From assembly GCA_002633025.1 (NCBI GenBank), contig NMRB01000370.1, forward strand, positions 355,370 through 419,369: a stretch of 64,000 nucleotides of DNA. Direction: 5' to 3'. The translations under genes were made by a program, and so were the position numbers. This DNA is from Notospermus geniculatus. Taxonomy: Eukaryota > Nemertea > Pilidiophora > Heteronemertea > Lineidae. The notes below the pieces were generated by a model, which was not told the origin of the DNA, did no database searches, and was given only the letters and a program-made list of their open reading frames with translations. Below are positions 50,740 through 60,084 of the stretch, piece after piece (the stretch's first letter is position 1; every line of letters begins with the position of its first letter).

Positions 50740-51625
50740 TAGAGCGTCCTGCAAACATGTTGACAGTGTGTTATTACTGCTGAAGAAACCTCACACTATG
50801 TACTTAGCAATGATTTCAGTCCACTTGATGATAGGAATACTAATAAAGGATATTAATTTGACATCTCTGATAAGGTTTGGACAATATCTTTCCTATTTTT
50901 ATAAGAGATTGAATGGAATATTGGCTGGGATGAATGACTGCTGTCAGCATGGTCTGAATGCTTTATAATACTTGTTAGCAGCACTTCCTATTAGGTCTTC
51001 ATGTTAGTCAGACTAGACCAAATGAACTTGACGGCTGCGGAGGTGATTGTGCTCGATGGAGATATTGCCGTCTGTGCTGGTAAATGGAACTGTAAAAGAA
51101 AATAGAAGGCACAACATTTCAAGTGAAAATTGCTCCGAGCGTTCGGCTTCATTACTGGCGATATTTTTCTGAAAATCTGATGAATGAGCTACGTCGCGTA
51201 ATATAATATGAGAATGTCTTCAGTCCCAGTGGGTTAGAATAGATCCCCGGGGGTTAATAAAGAGGTCATTCACATGTTTTAACATCAAAGGCCCCAAATC
51301 TAATCAAAGTTCCTAACGAAACAGCAACACGGACAAATCGCATCAGTCGCGCTGAATCAAACCAACTCAAATGGTCTTTCCATTACTTTCTGAATAAATT
51401 CTCTTTCCACTTGATTGTTCAAAGCACACGCCAAGAGCTGATGAGTCCGTAGGGAATTTGTGATTTCACGCTGGTGAAATGGAAGAGCCTTGAATCGGTC
51501 GTGATGAATATTAGTTAACCAGAGATCACTTATTTGGTGCGTTTGTTGTTTCTGGTTCATTACGTGATTATCTTGAGGTTTGTAGAAGCATAGATATGGC
51601 TGAAGTGACCCTTCCACAGGTAATA

Positions 51626-52146
51626 TCCCAAAGGTAATACTGTATCACAAATCCCTATCCCAAAGTTCGCTCTGTATCAAAGTTCACTCTCCCAAAGGTC
51701 ACTCCATCCCAAAGCTCACTCCATCCATCCCAAAGCTTACTGTATCCCAAAGCATTCTTTATCGTCACTCTATCCCAAACCTCTCTACACCAAAACTTAT
51801 TCTATCCCAAAACTCATTCTATCCCAAAGCTCACTCTATCCCAAAGCTCACTTTATCCCACAGCATTCTTTATCCTATAAAGCTCACTCTATCCCAAAAC
51901 TTTCTCTATACCAAAGCTCACTCTATCCCAAAGCTCATTCTCACTCAAAGCTCACTCTATCCCAAAGTTTGCTCTACCCTAAAGCTCATTCTATCCCAAA
52001 GCTCATTCTTGCTCAAAGCTCACTCTATCCCAAAGCTCATTTCACTCAAAGCTCACTCTATCCCAAAGTTTGCTCTATCCTAAAGCTCATTCTAGCTCAC
52101 AGCTTAGTCTATCCCAAAGTTTGCTCTATCCCAAAGCTCACTCAAA
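51626..52146. repeat. 17-bp minisatellite, roughly 30 degenerate units
   Basis: Unit CTCACTCTATCCCAAAG with variants (TTTGCTCTATCCCAAAG, CTCATTCTCACTCAAAG). A secondary ~85-bp pattern is visible at 51990-52110. Pyrimidine rich on the + strand. Confidence 0.95.
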
Positions 52147-52608
52147 GGAAGATGTGTGAATGGTCATGAAGAGGCTACAGCATCTTCTAGCCTCTAAACT
52201 GATCTGTACTGTTGGAGGTAAAAGTGTTAATCTCGACAATTGTGCTTTCCTCATTGCTGCCAATTGAGTTGATTGCTTTCTGAGATGATATTAATGGTGA
52301 GCTGATCACCGCTTTCTGCGTCTGGAACTAATGTCATGTGAAGGTTGTAATCATTGCTGAGAGCGTCGAGGTGTGGCAGGTGTAGCTTTCGGAACCAATG
52401 TTGGTTGATGCGTGGGTGGTGTTGGTGGTCTCCTCAACATTACACAGCAACAGGGGTGGATCAAGGGCTTTTGAGGGGGCACAACTACTATAATCAAAAA
52501 CAGATAAGGGAGCAAAATTCATTCTTCTCTAGCACAAGCAGTGCACGCTGCTTGCCTGTTACATGGTGGAGACAGAAGGGACCCCCCAATCTGATTCTTG
52601 GGACAGAC

Positions 52609-52810
52609 ACTACCGTATATGCAAATATTTTCGTGTGTAAAAATTTTCGCGAAAATCGCGAAATCAAAGTTTCGCGGCGAATATTAATACACCCATAAAA
52701 GTTTGCCTCAACAATCCAGTCAGTTCCCTTCCCTGCCCTTGACACGAAACAGAAAAAAATGTTCAATTCGTGAAATATTATCCCGCGAAAATATTTGCGT
52801 GTACGGTAGT
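52609..52810. mobile_element. TTTTCGCG-family MITE
   Basis: Ends ACTACCGTATATGCAAATAT and, inverted, ACTACCGTACACGCAAATAT, followed on both sides by TTTCG. Internal segments are rich in TTTCGCGAAAATCGCGAAA. The same style of termini and internal words is seen at 55755-55965. Confidence 0.85.
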
Positions 52811-53279
52811 ATAGGAAAATCCTAAGCTGTACCCACCTAAGTCATAACCGTAATTTATTCGTATAATTAAAGGAAAGCTGCTTCTCTGAGCTTAGGTTTA
52901 TTAGCAATCATCCTGTGAAGGTGCAAATGGTGCAAATGACAGCAATTAAAACAGTTCCAGGTAAAGTTTTATCGGAATTCAAACTTTACGCAGCCTGATT
53001 TGGAAGGTTTTAACACCGTCTGCTACAGCGAGATGATTGATACTGACGAGTGTTGTCATTTGGGGCGAATATCTTCCGATGATTAATCGAACTTTGTGGA
53101 AATGAAAGTGGTTTCCGGCAACCTGGTTCTGACAAATCACCGCGGGTACGATACTGATAAATGGGAGTCAGCGCCATCTTTCCATAATTGCGTCATTAAT
53201 CATTGCGCTGATGAGACAATTCTGTTGTAAAATATCTTCATCTTGTTCTCTGTAGGACAGGTGATTTTGCATTTGCGTA

Positions 53280-53456
53280 TGGTGGAACCTCCCATTGCGG
53301 ACACCTCAGCAAGGAGGACACCTCTCTGCTGAGGACCCTGAAGTTCAGTCACAAGTGGTCATTTCTATTCAATTTGACCTCTCTTGTCAAGACACCTCTG
53401 AATTAAGGCAGTATCTGCACACCGAAAGGTGTACTTAATAGAGAGGTTCACTGTAT
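53280..53456. mobile_element. GAGGTGTCC-family MITE with terminal inverted repeats
   Basis: Left end GGTGGAACCTCCCATTGCGG, right end (inverted) ACAGTGAACCTCTCTATTAA. GGACACCTC words follow in both arms and CTGAAGTTCAGTCACAAG lies in the middle. It ends 109 bp before the 53566 exon. Related copies: 7295-7455 and 21585-21765. Confidence 0.75.
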
Positions 53457-53565
53457 TCTAAGGAATCCATTTGGAGCAATTCCGAACCTAGGATTCACTG
53501 CCGTCAGCCATTTTAACACCTGCTTCTTCACGTCATTAATTGTCTTCCCTCGTTATATCTTTCAG

Positions 53566-53636
53566 GGCGAGTTTACCATCTGCCAATCTTGATGACACAA
53601 GTCTATATTACTCTGAAAACATTTACGGAGAAAATG
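53566..53636 (+). CDS. SASH1: SASH1-like exon 4 in window
   Basis: 71 nt, phase 2 to 1, with acceptor TATCTTTCAG and donor GTAAGT. Its first base completes the Arg codon from 27935, then it reads ASLPSANLDDTSLYYSENIY and ends in one base of an Asp codon finished by the exon at 58237. RRASLP at the junction is a basophilic-kinase/14-3-3-like site (inference). The matching vertebrate region is the serine-rich linker before the lysine-rich KKK block, so conservation is low. Support is from splice signals and phase. Confidence 0.75.
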
Positions 53637-53889
53637 GTAAGTGTATGAAATATCGCTGTCATCTTAATGTTAAAAGTTTGTCCCCATGTGTCACATTGGA
53701 TCTTGTGCAAGAAGTAAGGGGAGCTGTGGTACTGTATTTTCGTTTGCTTAGGGTAAGCCTACATCATCATCATTTGCTGCGGGAGTTTCACCCTGAAACC
53801 TTCAGAATGTCTTCACACGTCTGGCTGTTTTTCACCAGTGATGAGGTTCCTGATCTGACAGCAAGCCTTGCCCATCCTCCCGCAGCAAG

Positions 53890-54000
53890 GGTTTGACCTC
53901 GTTCCTCTTTACTCCGCTCACATCTGTGTACAAGTGAAAGAAGAGGAGCGAGACCAAAGCCATGCTGTGGGAAGATGTCCTTGCCAAATAAGTGTTGACT
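53890..54000. repeat. SINE-tail related segment with hairpin
   Basis: GAGGAGCGAGACCAAAGCC, then GGGA(A/G)GATG and TGACTGGG, matches 44296-44350. A partial inverse of the first part (GACCTCGTTCCTCTTTACTC) precedes it. It breaks off exactly where the element at 54003 starts, so that element may have inserted into it. Confidence 0.55.
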
Positions 54001-54002
54001 GG

Positions 54003-54340
54003 GCAGGGGCGGATCCAGGATTTGGGAAAAGAGGGGGCGCCCTGTGTTAGGAACATTGAAATTTGCACCCAATTCCAGAATTTCACGGTTGATTTTTAGC
54101 TCACTGGGGTGAGCTATTACGATGGTGCAGCGTCCGTCGTCCGTCGTCGTCCGTCGTCGTCGTCGTCGTCGTCGTCCGTCGTCGTCCCAGATTGCTCATA
54201 ACTGATATGTACCTCCCTCTGTCATTAGACTATTATGTCCAACCCAGTGAGCACATGGTCCATGGACCATTTCATACATATTTGTTGGCCAAAAGGGGGA
54301 GGCGCGTGCCCGGTGCGCCCCCCTCTAGATCCGTGCCTGC
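54003..54340. mobile_element. GGATCC-TIR (hAT-like) element carrying a GTC microsatellite
   Basis: Starts GCAGGGGCGGATCCAGGATT and ends, inverted, GCAGGCACGGATCTAGAGGG, with GGGGGCGC next to both ends. Between them is TTAGCTCACTGGGGTGAGCT, TATTACGATGGTGCAGC and a GTC/CGTC tract (54131-54187). The inner sequence resembles a separate widespread invertebrate repeat with an AGCTCAC...GTGAGCT hairpin followed by (CGTC)n, so this is probably a nested pair. Confidence 0.75.
54131..54187. repeat. GTC/CGTC microsatellite
   Basis: 57 bases made only of GTC and CGTC steps, ending GTCGTCCCAG. Confidence 0.97.
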
Positions 54341-55175
54341 TGGGTCATGGTCGTGGTGATCGGTAGGATACCATTCCAAAAACCATTTTGCCTAGATGAC
54401 TTTTGCATCAATTTGAATAAAACGGAAGTCCATATCTCCCCACTTCTCTTGATCCGACCACGTGATGACAGAACTTTCACAAAGGTGTATCAGTCCTCTG
54501 GTGTTTCCTTGTTTTCTTGTCAAGCACACATTTTCTGCACTAAAGATCCCCAACTTAAACGACTGGAATCACAGAGCTGTTCTCTGCCATAGTTCTGAAG
54601 GATGGATAAAGTAGAAATCTGGAGTCGGTCCTACTGTGAACGAGTGCCTCTCAAGCAGTAGGATTCTAGTTTGAACTTCAATTAAGAGGTGGCAGCACTG
54701 TATGCAACCATGTCTCAAAGCCTGTGGCAGCATCGGGTGTGTTGAATAGCAACCAAATTGGATGAGATGTTACGGAAATTTTATTGAAAAATCTACACAC
54801 TTGAAACTCTGAAGTGGAAACATTCTGATTTTGTTTGTGTGGTACACGCCCTGCCGTCTGCTTCAATTCACATAACTTAATTGCTTCTAGTTGCGATTTA
54901 TTCTCTGAAAAAATTTCATTTGAAATATTGAAAAATGTTTTAAAGGACATTATCCCCAACACATTCACTTTGTTTTATTTTCTATAGCTTGAAGTTCTGT
55001 GATTTGTATGTGCTGTTAAGATGTTCTACATGGCTATTGTCAATTCGCTAATGATGAAGTTTTGACTCAATATCAATAGAAATGAAGATGGCTTATTCAT
55101 AGCTTCTTGGAACGATTATGAAAATCTCAATTTCTGGTCCCTAATAGACAAATCCCAAATTGACATAAACGAGAA
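54341..55175. other. Intronic, nothing recognised
   Basis: No exon or repeat recognised between the two mobile elements. Confidence 0.45.
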
Positions 55176-55369
55176 AGATCTGCACACTTCTGCCGAAATC
55201 GCAAACACAGCCTCGGTCTGAAACTGAATGACGTGACGCAGAGAACCCCACGACAGTGACTTCGACGACGTTGCATCAGAGTCGACCATTGCTGAATCAT
55301 GGATTGCGTCACGTCAGCTGGTTTCAGATCGAGGTGGTGGTTGCGATTTCGGCAGAAGTGCGCAGATCG
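55176..55369. mobile_element. Foldback MITE, ~65-bp arms
   Basis: Left arm AGATCTGCACACTTCTGCCG ... GTCTGAAACTGAATGACGTG, right arm its inverse ... CACGTCAGCTGGTTTCAGAT ... CAGAAGTGCGCAGATC. About 85 percent arm identity. The loop is about 65 bp. Confidence 0.85.
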
Positions 55370-55414
55370 GCAAATTCGAGTATCGCCTATAAAAAGTGTC
55401 ACATGAATATGAAT

Positions 55415-55544
55415 AGGGAGTTTTCGCAAAGCCCCTGAAACGCGAACGCGATCGCCTAACACATTGTTCGATGCCACAAAGACAGCACCGAACAAAAGGA
55501 TAGACTTTCGCGTTCGTGTTTCGGGGGCTTTGCGAAAACTCTAT
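55415..55544. mobile_element. Foldback MITE, ~35-bp arms
   Basis: Left AGGGAGTTTTCGCAAAGCCC then CTGAAACGCGAACGCG, right the inverse CGCGTTCGTGTTTCGGGGGC then TTTGCGAAAACTCT. It lies only 45 bp from the previous foldback. Confidence 0.88.
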
Positions 55545-55609
55545 AATATCAAATTGAGAACTCAGTGCTCTATATACAACATTGGGCAAATTTAGTATGC
55601 AGCAGAAGG

Positions 55610-55735
55610 AAACTGGAGTACCCAGAAAAAACCCGCTTGCTATCACATGAAGAGGTGGTCTGACCTGGGATCAAACCCAGAACCTCAGAGGTGACAGGTG
55701 CTGATGTTTGCACTGCACCACTCTGACAGCCCTAA
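55610..55735 (-). mobile_element. tRNA-derived SINE, best preserved copy
   Basis: The minus strand starts AGGGCTGTCAGAGTGGTGCA (A box region). About 35 bp later comes GAGGTTCTGGGTTTGATCCC (B box), then CAGACCACCTCTTCATGTGA, GGGTTTTTTCTGGGTACTCC and AGTTTCCTTCTGC. Use as the reference for the fragments at 19405, 27615 and 44330. Confidence 0.8.
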
Positions 55736-55754
55736 AAGTGTTGAGAATAGCGAG

Positions 55755-55965
55755 TACTGTAAACTGTGAAATTTTCGCGTGCGTTTTATTTTCGCGATTT
55801 TCGCGTTCAAGTGTCAAAACGCGAACATAAATCGCAAGAAAATTACTCTTCTTATTATTCTTTTGAAGCTGAAGGGTTCCAATCGCGAATATTTATTCTT
55901 CGCAAATTCGTATATCACCAAAATCGCAAACATTTAGCGTCGCGAAAATATCACGGTTTACAGTA
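55755..55965. mobile_element. TACTGTAAAC/TTTTCGCG MITE
   Basis: Left TACTGTAAACTGTGAAATTT, right (inverted) TACTGTAAACCGTGATATTT, each followed by TCGCG. Interior rich in TTCGCG and CGCGAA. Same family style as 52609-52810. Confidence 0.88.
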
Positions 55966-56220
55966 TCTTGATGACTTTAAAAATGAAACAACTCATTAAT
56001 CCAGGGCTGAAATCGACACAGATTGGCAGATAGTCTTCCATGTAGAACATTTTCCTTGTGTTGTGCTGTCGATTTCAATGTTGTGCATGTCGCTTACTTC
56101 GTAATCACTTCCACTTTTCCAGGGATGTGCTGTATCAGCAAAATTCACCGCAGGTCATCTAGAAATCACTGCCAAAAAGGTAGAGTTTATATTGAACTTG
56201 TTTCCGGCTTAGTCATAAGC

Positions 56221-56384
56221 AGTACTTCCACCTACCTGAAATCCCCGGGTTTTTTAGACCCGTGTCTTCCCCGGGCTTTTTAATACATTGCAATTGCATG
56301 GCGGTGAGCTCGCCGTGTCTAAAAATAGGTGTACGTGCAAGAAACCCGTGTTTGACACGGGGTTTTCGATAGGTGGAACTACAG
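56221..56384. mobile_element. Probable MITE, short inverted ends
   Basis: AGTACTTCCACCTACCTGAA on the left and CGATAGGTGGAACTACAGCT on the right pair as an imperfect ~20-bp inverted repeat. Internal CCCCGGGTTTTTTAGACCCG and ACCCGTGTTTGACACGGGGT form further hairpins. Confidence 0.6.
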
Positions 56385-56599
56385 CTATAGAAGGATCTGC
56401 ATGTTGAATTTTGTAGAGAAAAGCTGAAATTCAAGTTTTGCTTTCATTTTGCAATCGACAACGTCATGTAAAATGCTAATCTTATGAAAAAATCAGTCAG
56501 GGCAGCTTCTCATGACGAGGTAATTTCCATTTTCATGTGGGAGACAATTCTAAACAATGCCCGATATTTAGGGATTTCCGTATTGGACGTAGGCCCACT

Positions 56600-56812
56600 G
56601 CTAAACAAAGGGGGAAAACCCAAGACATGTCTGAATATAGCCCTTAAGTTCAATTTATGGACATATGTGGTAATTGCCCAGGGTCTTATTCATAAAAAGT
56701 ATGTCGTGAGATCTTTGTCTGGCGCGTCATATTGACCAGCACGACATTCAGTTGTAAACAACTTGCCGAGACTGATAACGTTGCAGACTGTTTTTCTCGA
56801 TGCGCTGACAAT
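56600..56812 (+). promoter_or_regulatory. Candidate region for an internal promoter
   Basis: It precedes the ATG exon at 56813. The sequence is CpG-poor with no clear TATA box. ATTCATAAAAAGTATG at 56689 is the only AT-rich candidate. Inferred from the exon only. Confidence 0.2.
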
Positions 56813-56915
56813 ATGGCTAAGAGAGGCAAAAGCTTGGAGAATGTCTTCGAAAGTGTCAATAAAAAAGTGGGAAATTTCTTTGGGAGTTTCAGTGGCTTTA
56901 CAAAGAAGCATTCTG
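56813..56915 (+). CDS. Candidate alternative first coding exon of the SASH1-like gene
   Basis: An ATG with A at -3 and G at +4 opens 34 codons plus one base, ending at a GTAAGT donor at 56916. It ends in phase 1, the same phase as the exon at 53636, so it can splice to 58237 and give a protein starting MAKRGKSLENVFESVNKKVG, then a Phe/Gly-rich FFGSFSGFTKK run. That start would drop the N-terminal YAD-type block but keep the ITM block and all downstream domains. I see no acceptor upstream that would make it an in-frame internal exon: the AG at 56750-56751 gives another frame. No homology was recognised for this peptide. It could be a chance ORF with a donor, but the basic N-terminus, Kozak context and exact phase argue for a real start. 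Confidence 0.6.
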
Positions 56916-58236
56916 GTAAGTAGGCCTATTTCGTCGGCCGATTTATTTCATGTCACTCATTCATGTCTGGGGTGTGAGAAATTATATCAATACCTGTGCT
57001 GATGTTGCTTTGTGTTGTAAAGAAATTCAGTTTCATTTCTTTCCCTGATCTGGACTCTTTTCTTAAAAATCCTTCCCACACCATTAATCTTATCCATCCC
57101 CTATCCTGAAAAAGTAAGTTGGAAAATTATCTTTCTTCCCAGTTTGGTTGATAATGTTAACTGTCTGAAACTCCAGGCTGGTCCGATTCCACAACATAAG
57201 ATCACTGACTATAAACATTCACTAGAAAACCTAGTCTACACTTTTGATTTCATTTGTAGGTTTAGATGAGTGGTAATCTCCTGATAGGTGTATCACCTTT
57301 GATATATTGAATGATCTAATGCAGTATATCATCATTATTAAAACTGTTTTGATTGTTGACATCATTCAAGTGGTTGGGGAATTTATTGTAAATCTTTGTG
57401 GCTGGTACGAGATTTCCGATAAGGTCAACGTTGATTTGGAAATAAACCAAATCTAAATAAAATGCTAATCAATAAGTGATATACCAAATTTGGCTTATCT
57501 GGTATCAATATAGAATGAAAATTTCGTGGGGAATGGGTGTTGTTTCAGAGCATCTCGAAATAAGTCAAACATTTTCAACGCCATGATGTATCTTGCGACG
57601 GCTGATTTCAATGAAGGTTAAGTAGGGTTTCATGTTGTCGGTGTTGCGTGGAGCAGGATATTTACAACATATACGAGTACCCTTCTGGGCTTCTTCAGTG
57701 TGGAGTAGGCCCAGGTCTACTTCCCTTTCCGGTGTCAAGTGTGCCCTGTCGAGATTGAAAGTACAAGTATGTGCTGGCACTGCGTGGAACGAGACAACAA
57801 CAACATTCTTGCCAGCCAGTGCATTCGCTTCTAGATATTTCTTCAGCGGTCTACATTTCTTGACTTGAGTACTTGCCTTCCCTGTCAAGTGTGCCAAGTT
57901 GGGGATGGAAGTATTCTTGAAGTTCGTATTGTAGAAAATCTGATACCTGTAAACAACCCACTTCGAATACGAATCAGGGTGTACCGGCTTATGGTGACGT
58001 CAACATATTGCACCAAATTGCGGGGTGTAAATTTTACAAACACGCTTTGAGACGAGTCGCAGAAAATTCTGAATTGAACCCAAACAGTCACTCTGGCTTA
58101 CCAATGGTGGTGCCGTCTACACTAGACTCTGACTGCAAAGTTGGTAAGACTTACGTCTGATGTGCTACCGGTACCCTCAGAAGATTTTTTGTTGCCAAAC
58201 AGTGGAATAATAGTGATCTCATTTTGTGTCTTTCAG
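56916..58236. other. Intron before the ITM-block exon
   Basis: Runs from the GTAAGT donor of the ATG exon to the TTTCAG acceptor at 58236. A 110-codon minus-strand frame (57565-57897) overlaps a 78-codon plus-strand frame. Neither has domain or splice support. No repeats recognised. Confidence 0.6.
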
Positions 58237-58478
58237 ATGATGGAGAGAAGAAGAAAGGAGTGTCAACACTCGCTAGAATATTTGGGAAGAAAAAACCTCA
58301 GAAGAAAACTAACTACGTCTACAAGCAGCACGAGGGCGATCCTCACGCCGGTGATATCACGATGACGAATGACCAGCTACTGGAGATCATGCTGCTGGTG
58401 AAGGATGGCAAGATGACCCAGGCGCAGGCAGTCGAGCAGGTCAAGACACACGGAGTGAGAAAAATGGAGTCTACAGAG
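58237..58478 (+). CDS. SASH1: SASH1-like exon 5 in window: conserved ITM block
   Basis: 242 nt, phase 1 to 0, with acceptor GTGTCTTTCAG and donor GTATGC. It starts with a Lys-rich stretch (DGEKKKGVSTLARIFGKKK) and continues to the most diagnostic block, GDITMTNDQLLEIMLLVKDG followed by KMTQAQAVEQVK. Human SASH1 has a closely similar segment, with ITMSDEE, MMMVK and an EALARLK-like end, after its own Lys-rich stretch (family knowledge). Residues about 40-70 of this exon look helical. This is the strongest single piece of homology in the window together with the exon at 24783. It is the shared acceptor for exon 4 and the candidate alternative first exon. Confidence 0.9.
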
Positions 58479-58833
58479 GTATGCATTATACAGTCTTATG
58501 GTGTCTCATTTTGTTTGTCCTGACTGCTGTGAAAAAGCTTGCTGCTTGTTTCTAGAGAACTAATGATCAGGAAAGCAAAAAGCATGTACCAAGGAAAGCT
58601 TTGACCAGACGAGTAAGCTTGGCGATCAGATTGAAAGGCCAAGTATGGTACTAGACTCCTGTTGTTGTTGCCAATGCTCCACGACACTCTGTCAGAGCGC
58701 CATGGGTATGTAGGTGGCAGTCACTGCAACCTGTTTAGGAGATAAAGTAAAGAACTGGTGTGATTGAATTTTGTTCTAAAACATAATGACGGTTAATGTT
58801 GATCCTCCAGTGGTAGGCAGTGTGCCCAATGAC
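58479..58833. other. Start of the 3.5-kb intron to 62016
   Basis: No feature recognised in this part. The rest of the intron is mostly MITEs and one SINE. Confidence 0.6.
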
Positions 58834-58942
58834 AGATCACTTGGACGTGGTCAGTTGAAGTAATAGCTCTCTCTTATACAATGAAGTACATGATGGTGTA
58901 GACAGTGGCTATTACTTCAAGCAACCATCCCCCACTGATCAC
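58834..58942. mobile_element. Small foldback element
   Basis: GATCACTTGGACGTGGTCAG then TTGAAGTAATAGCT on the left pairs imperfectly with AGTGGCTATTACTTCAAGCA then ACC...CACTGATCAC on the right. The inner 14 bp match best. Confidence 0.65.
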
Positions 58943-59200
58943 GAGTGCCGTTGACCATTGATGGACAGATTCAGATAACCGGACCAGCTGATGTTTGATC
59001 TGAACCTCGCCCAATCCTTCACCAGCAAAATACATTAAATGTAGAACAGATGTGAGAAACTGAATTTCTGGGCATGATTTAGATTAATTCACCCAATCAA
59101 AATATGTTTGATAGATAGCCACTTGTGGACATCATGCACAAAGAATCAGCCCAGTATGGAAACCCCTTTAGTGATATATTCTTACTTCTTGAGTCAATAT

Positions 59201-59320
59201 TGGGTCATATGAATAAACACAAGTAAATGCTTTTACTTGAATTCTGCAATACAAACGCACTAGGCAATGCTGTACAAATCTGAAGTAAAAGCATTTGCTA
59301 GTCTTTATTCATATGACCCA
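59201..59320. mobile_element. ATTCATAAA-family MITE, copy 1
   Basis: Arms of about 38 bp: TGGGTCATATGAATAAACAC then AAGTAAATGCTTTTACTT, against the inverse AAGTAAAAGCATTTGCTAGT then CTTTATTCATATGACCCA. It shares the inner word AAGTAAAAGCATTTGCTA with 62184-62300. Confidence 0.92.
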
Positions 59321-59822
59321 TTGGGTTGACTGTTACTGCCCTGTCTTCTTATCTGTCGTTTTCGATTTGGTCCTGCAAAGGAAGTTCAACATCTAGGAAG
59401 TGAGACAGAAAAATGGGCCAATCATGCATATACAACGTCATGTTATGATTGGAAATCGTGTTCGATTTTCTTCCATCACTTTATGTATTGTTCGTGGGTG
59501 TGCTGTGGATGTCAGGCTTCTGCTCCCAGGGTCCTGATACCATTGCTGACCCGGATTGTGCCTGTTGTTCAAATCATTTCCGATGGTCTTGGATTCAGAA
59601 TTTTGTCTTGGATTCTAAATAAAATTCTGGACGTAGACATGTAGGTATGACCATTTTCTTAAGCGACAAACTCTGTTTGACAGTCTTTGTGTTGCTTGCC
59701 TTAGTTCAGGCATTCAGATTTTTTGACATGACAGGAAAGGTATTGATGGTATCTTGTGTGTCTCATGTTATGTATGCCTACTTCTGTACTAAAAGTGTTG
59801 GGAGGTAGGTTTCACATGTTAA

Positions 59823-60075
59823 AGATAATGTATCACGGGTACATGTATTTTTGCGGGCTACGAAATTCATTGTTTATTTACATTTTGTTTGTTATGTCCA
59901 GGCTTTGTTTGTCTTACGAATAGTTTGTTGATGGCATGCCCCTCTAGAAATTCTGTTGATTCCAAAAGTATTCATTTTGGTGGGTCGGCATGTCCCAAAA
60001 GTCCAAAATAACATAATGTAAACATCAATATTTACAAACGCTGAATGTAAACAATGAAGTCGTGATACATTATCT
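59823..60075. mobile_element. TTAA-flanked MITE (piggyBac- or Kolobok-like target site)
   Basis: A perfect 15-bp TIR AGATAATGTATCACG at 59823-59837 and inverted at 60061-60075, flanked by TTAA at 59819-59822 and 60076-60079. A second inverted pair (ATTGTTTATTTACATT / AATGTAAACAAT) lies inside. No transposase frame. TTAA duplication is the hallmark of piggyBac and Kolobok superfamilies. Confidence 0.88.
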
Positions 60076-60084
60076 TTAATGCGC

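Larger units (their letters stand above)
27936..53565 (+). other. 25.6-kb intron of the SASH1-like gene
   Basis: It joins a phase-2 donor (GTAAGT) to a TTTCAG acceptor and splits an Arg codon. No further exon with matching phase and recognisable sequence was found inside, although a small unrecognised exon cannot be excluded. Contents: minisatellites, the 94/90-bp satellite, SINEs and foldback elements, each listed separately. Unlisted parts hold nothing I could recognise. Confidence 0.7.

Noticed and set aside
50501-50968. 155-codon open frame
   Set aside because: It starts inside the foldback element core and runs out through its right arm. No domain or homology was recognised.
56752-57002. 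Internal exon starting at AG 56751 in the other frame
   Set aside because: It would need a different phase, would read past the good GTAAGT donor, and gives a composition unlike the neighbouring exons.
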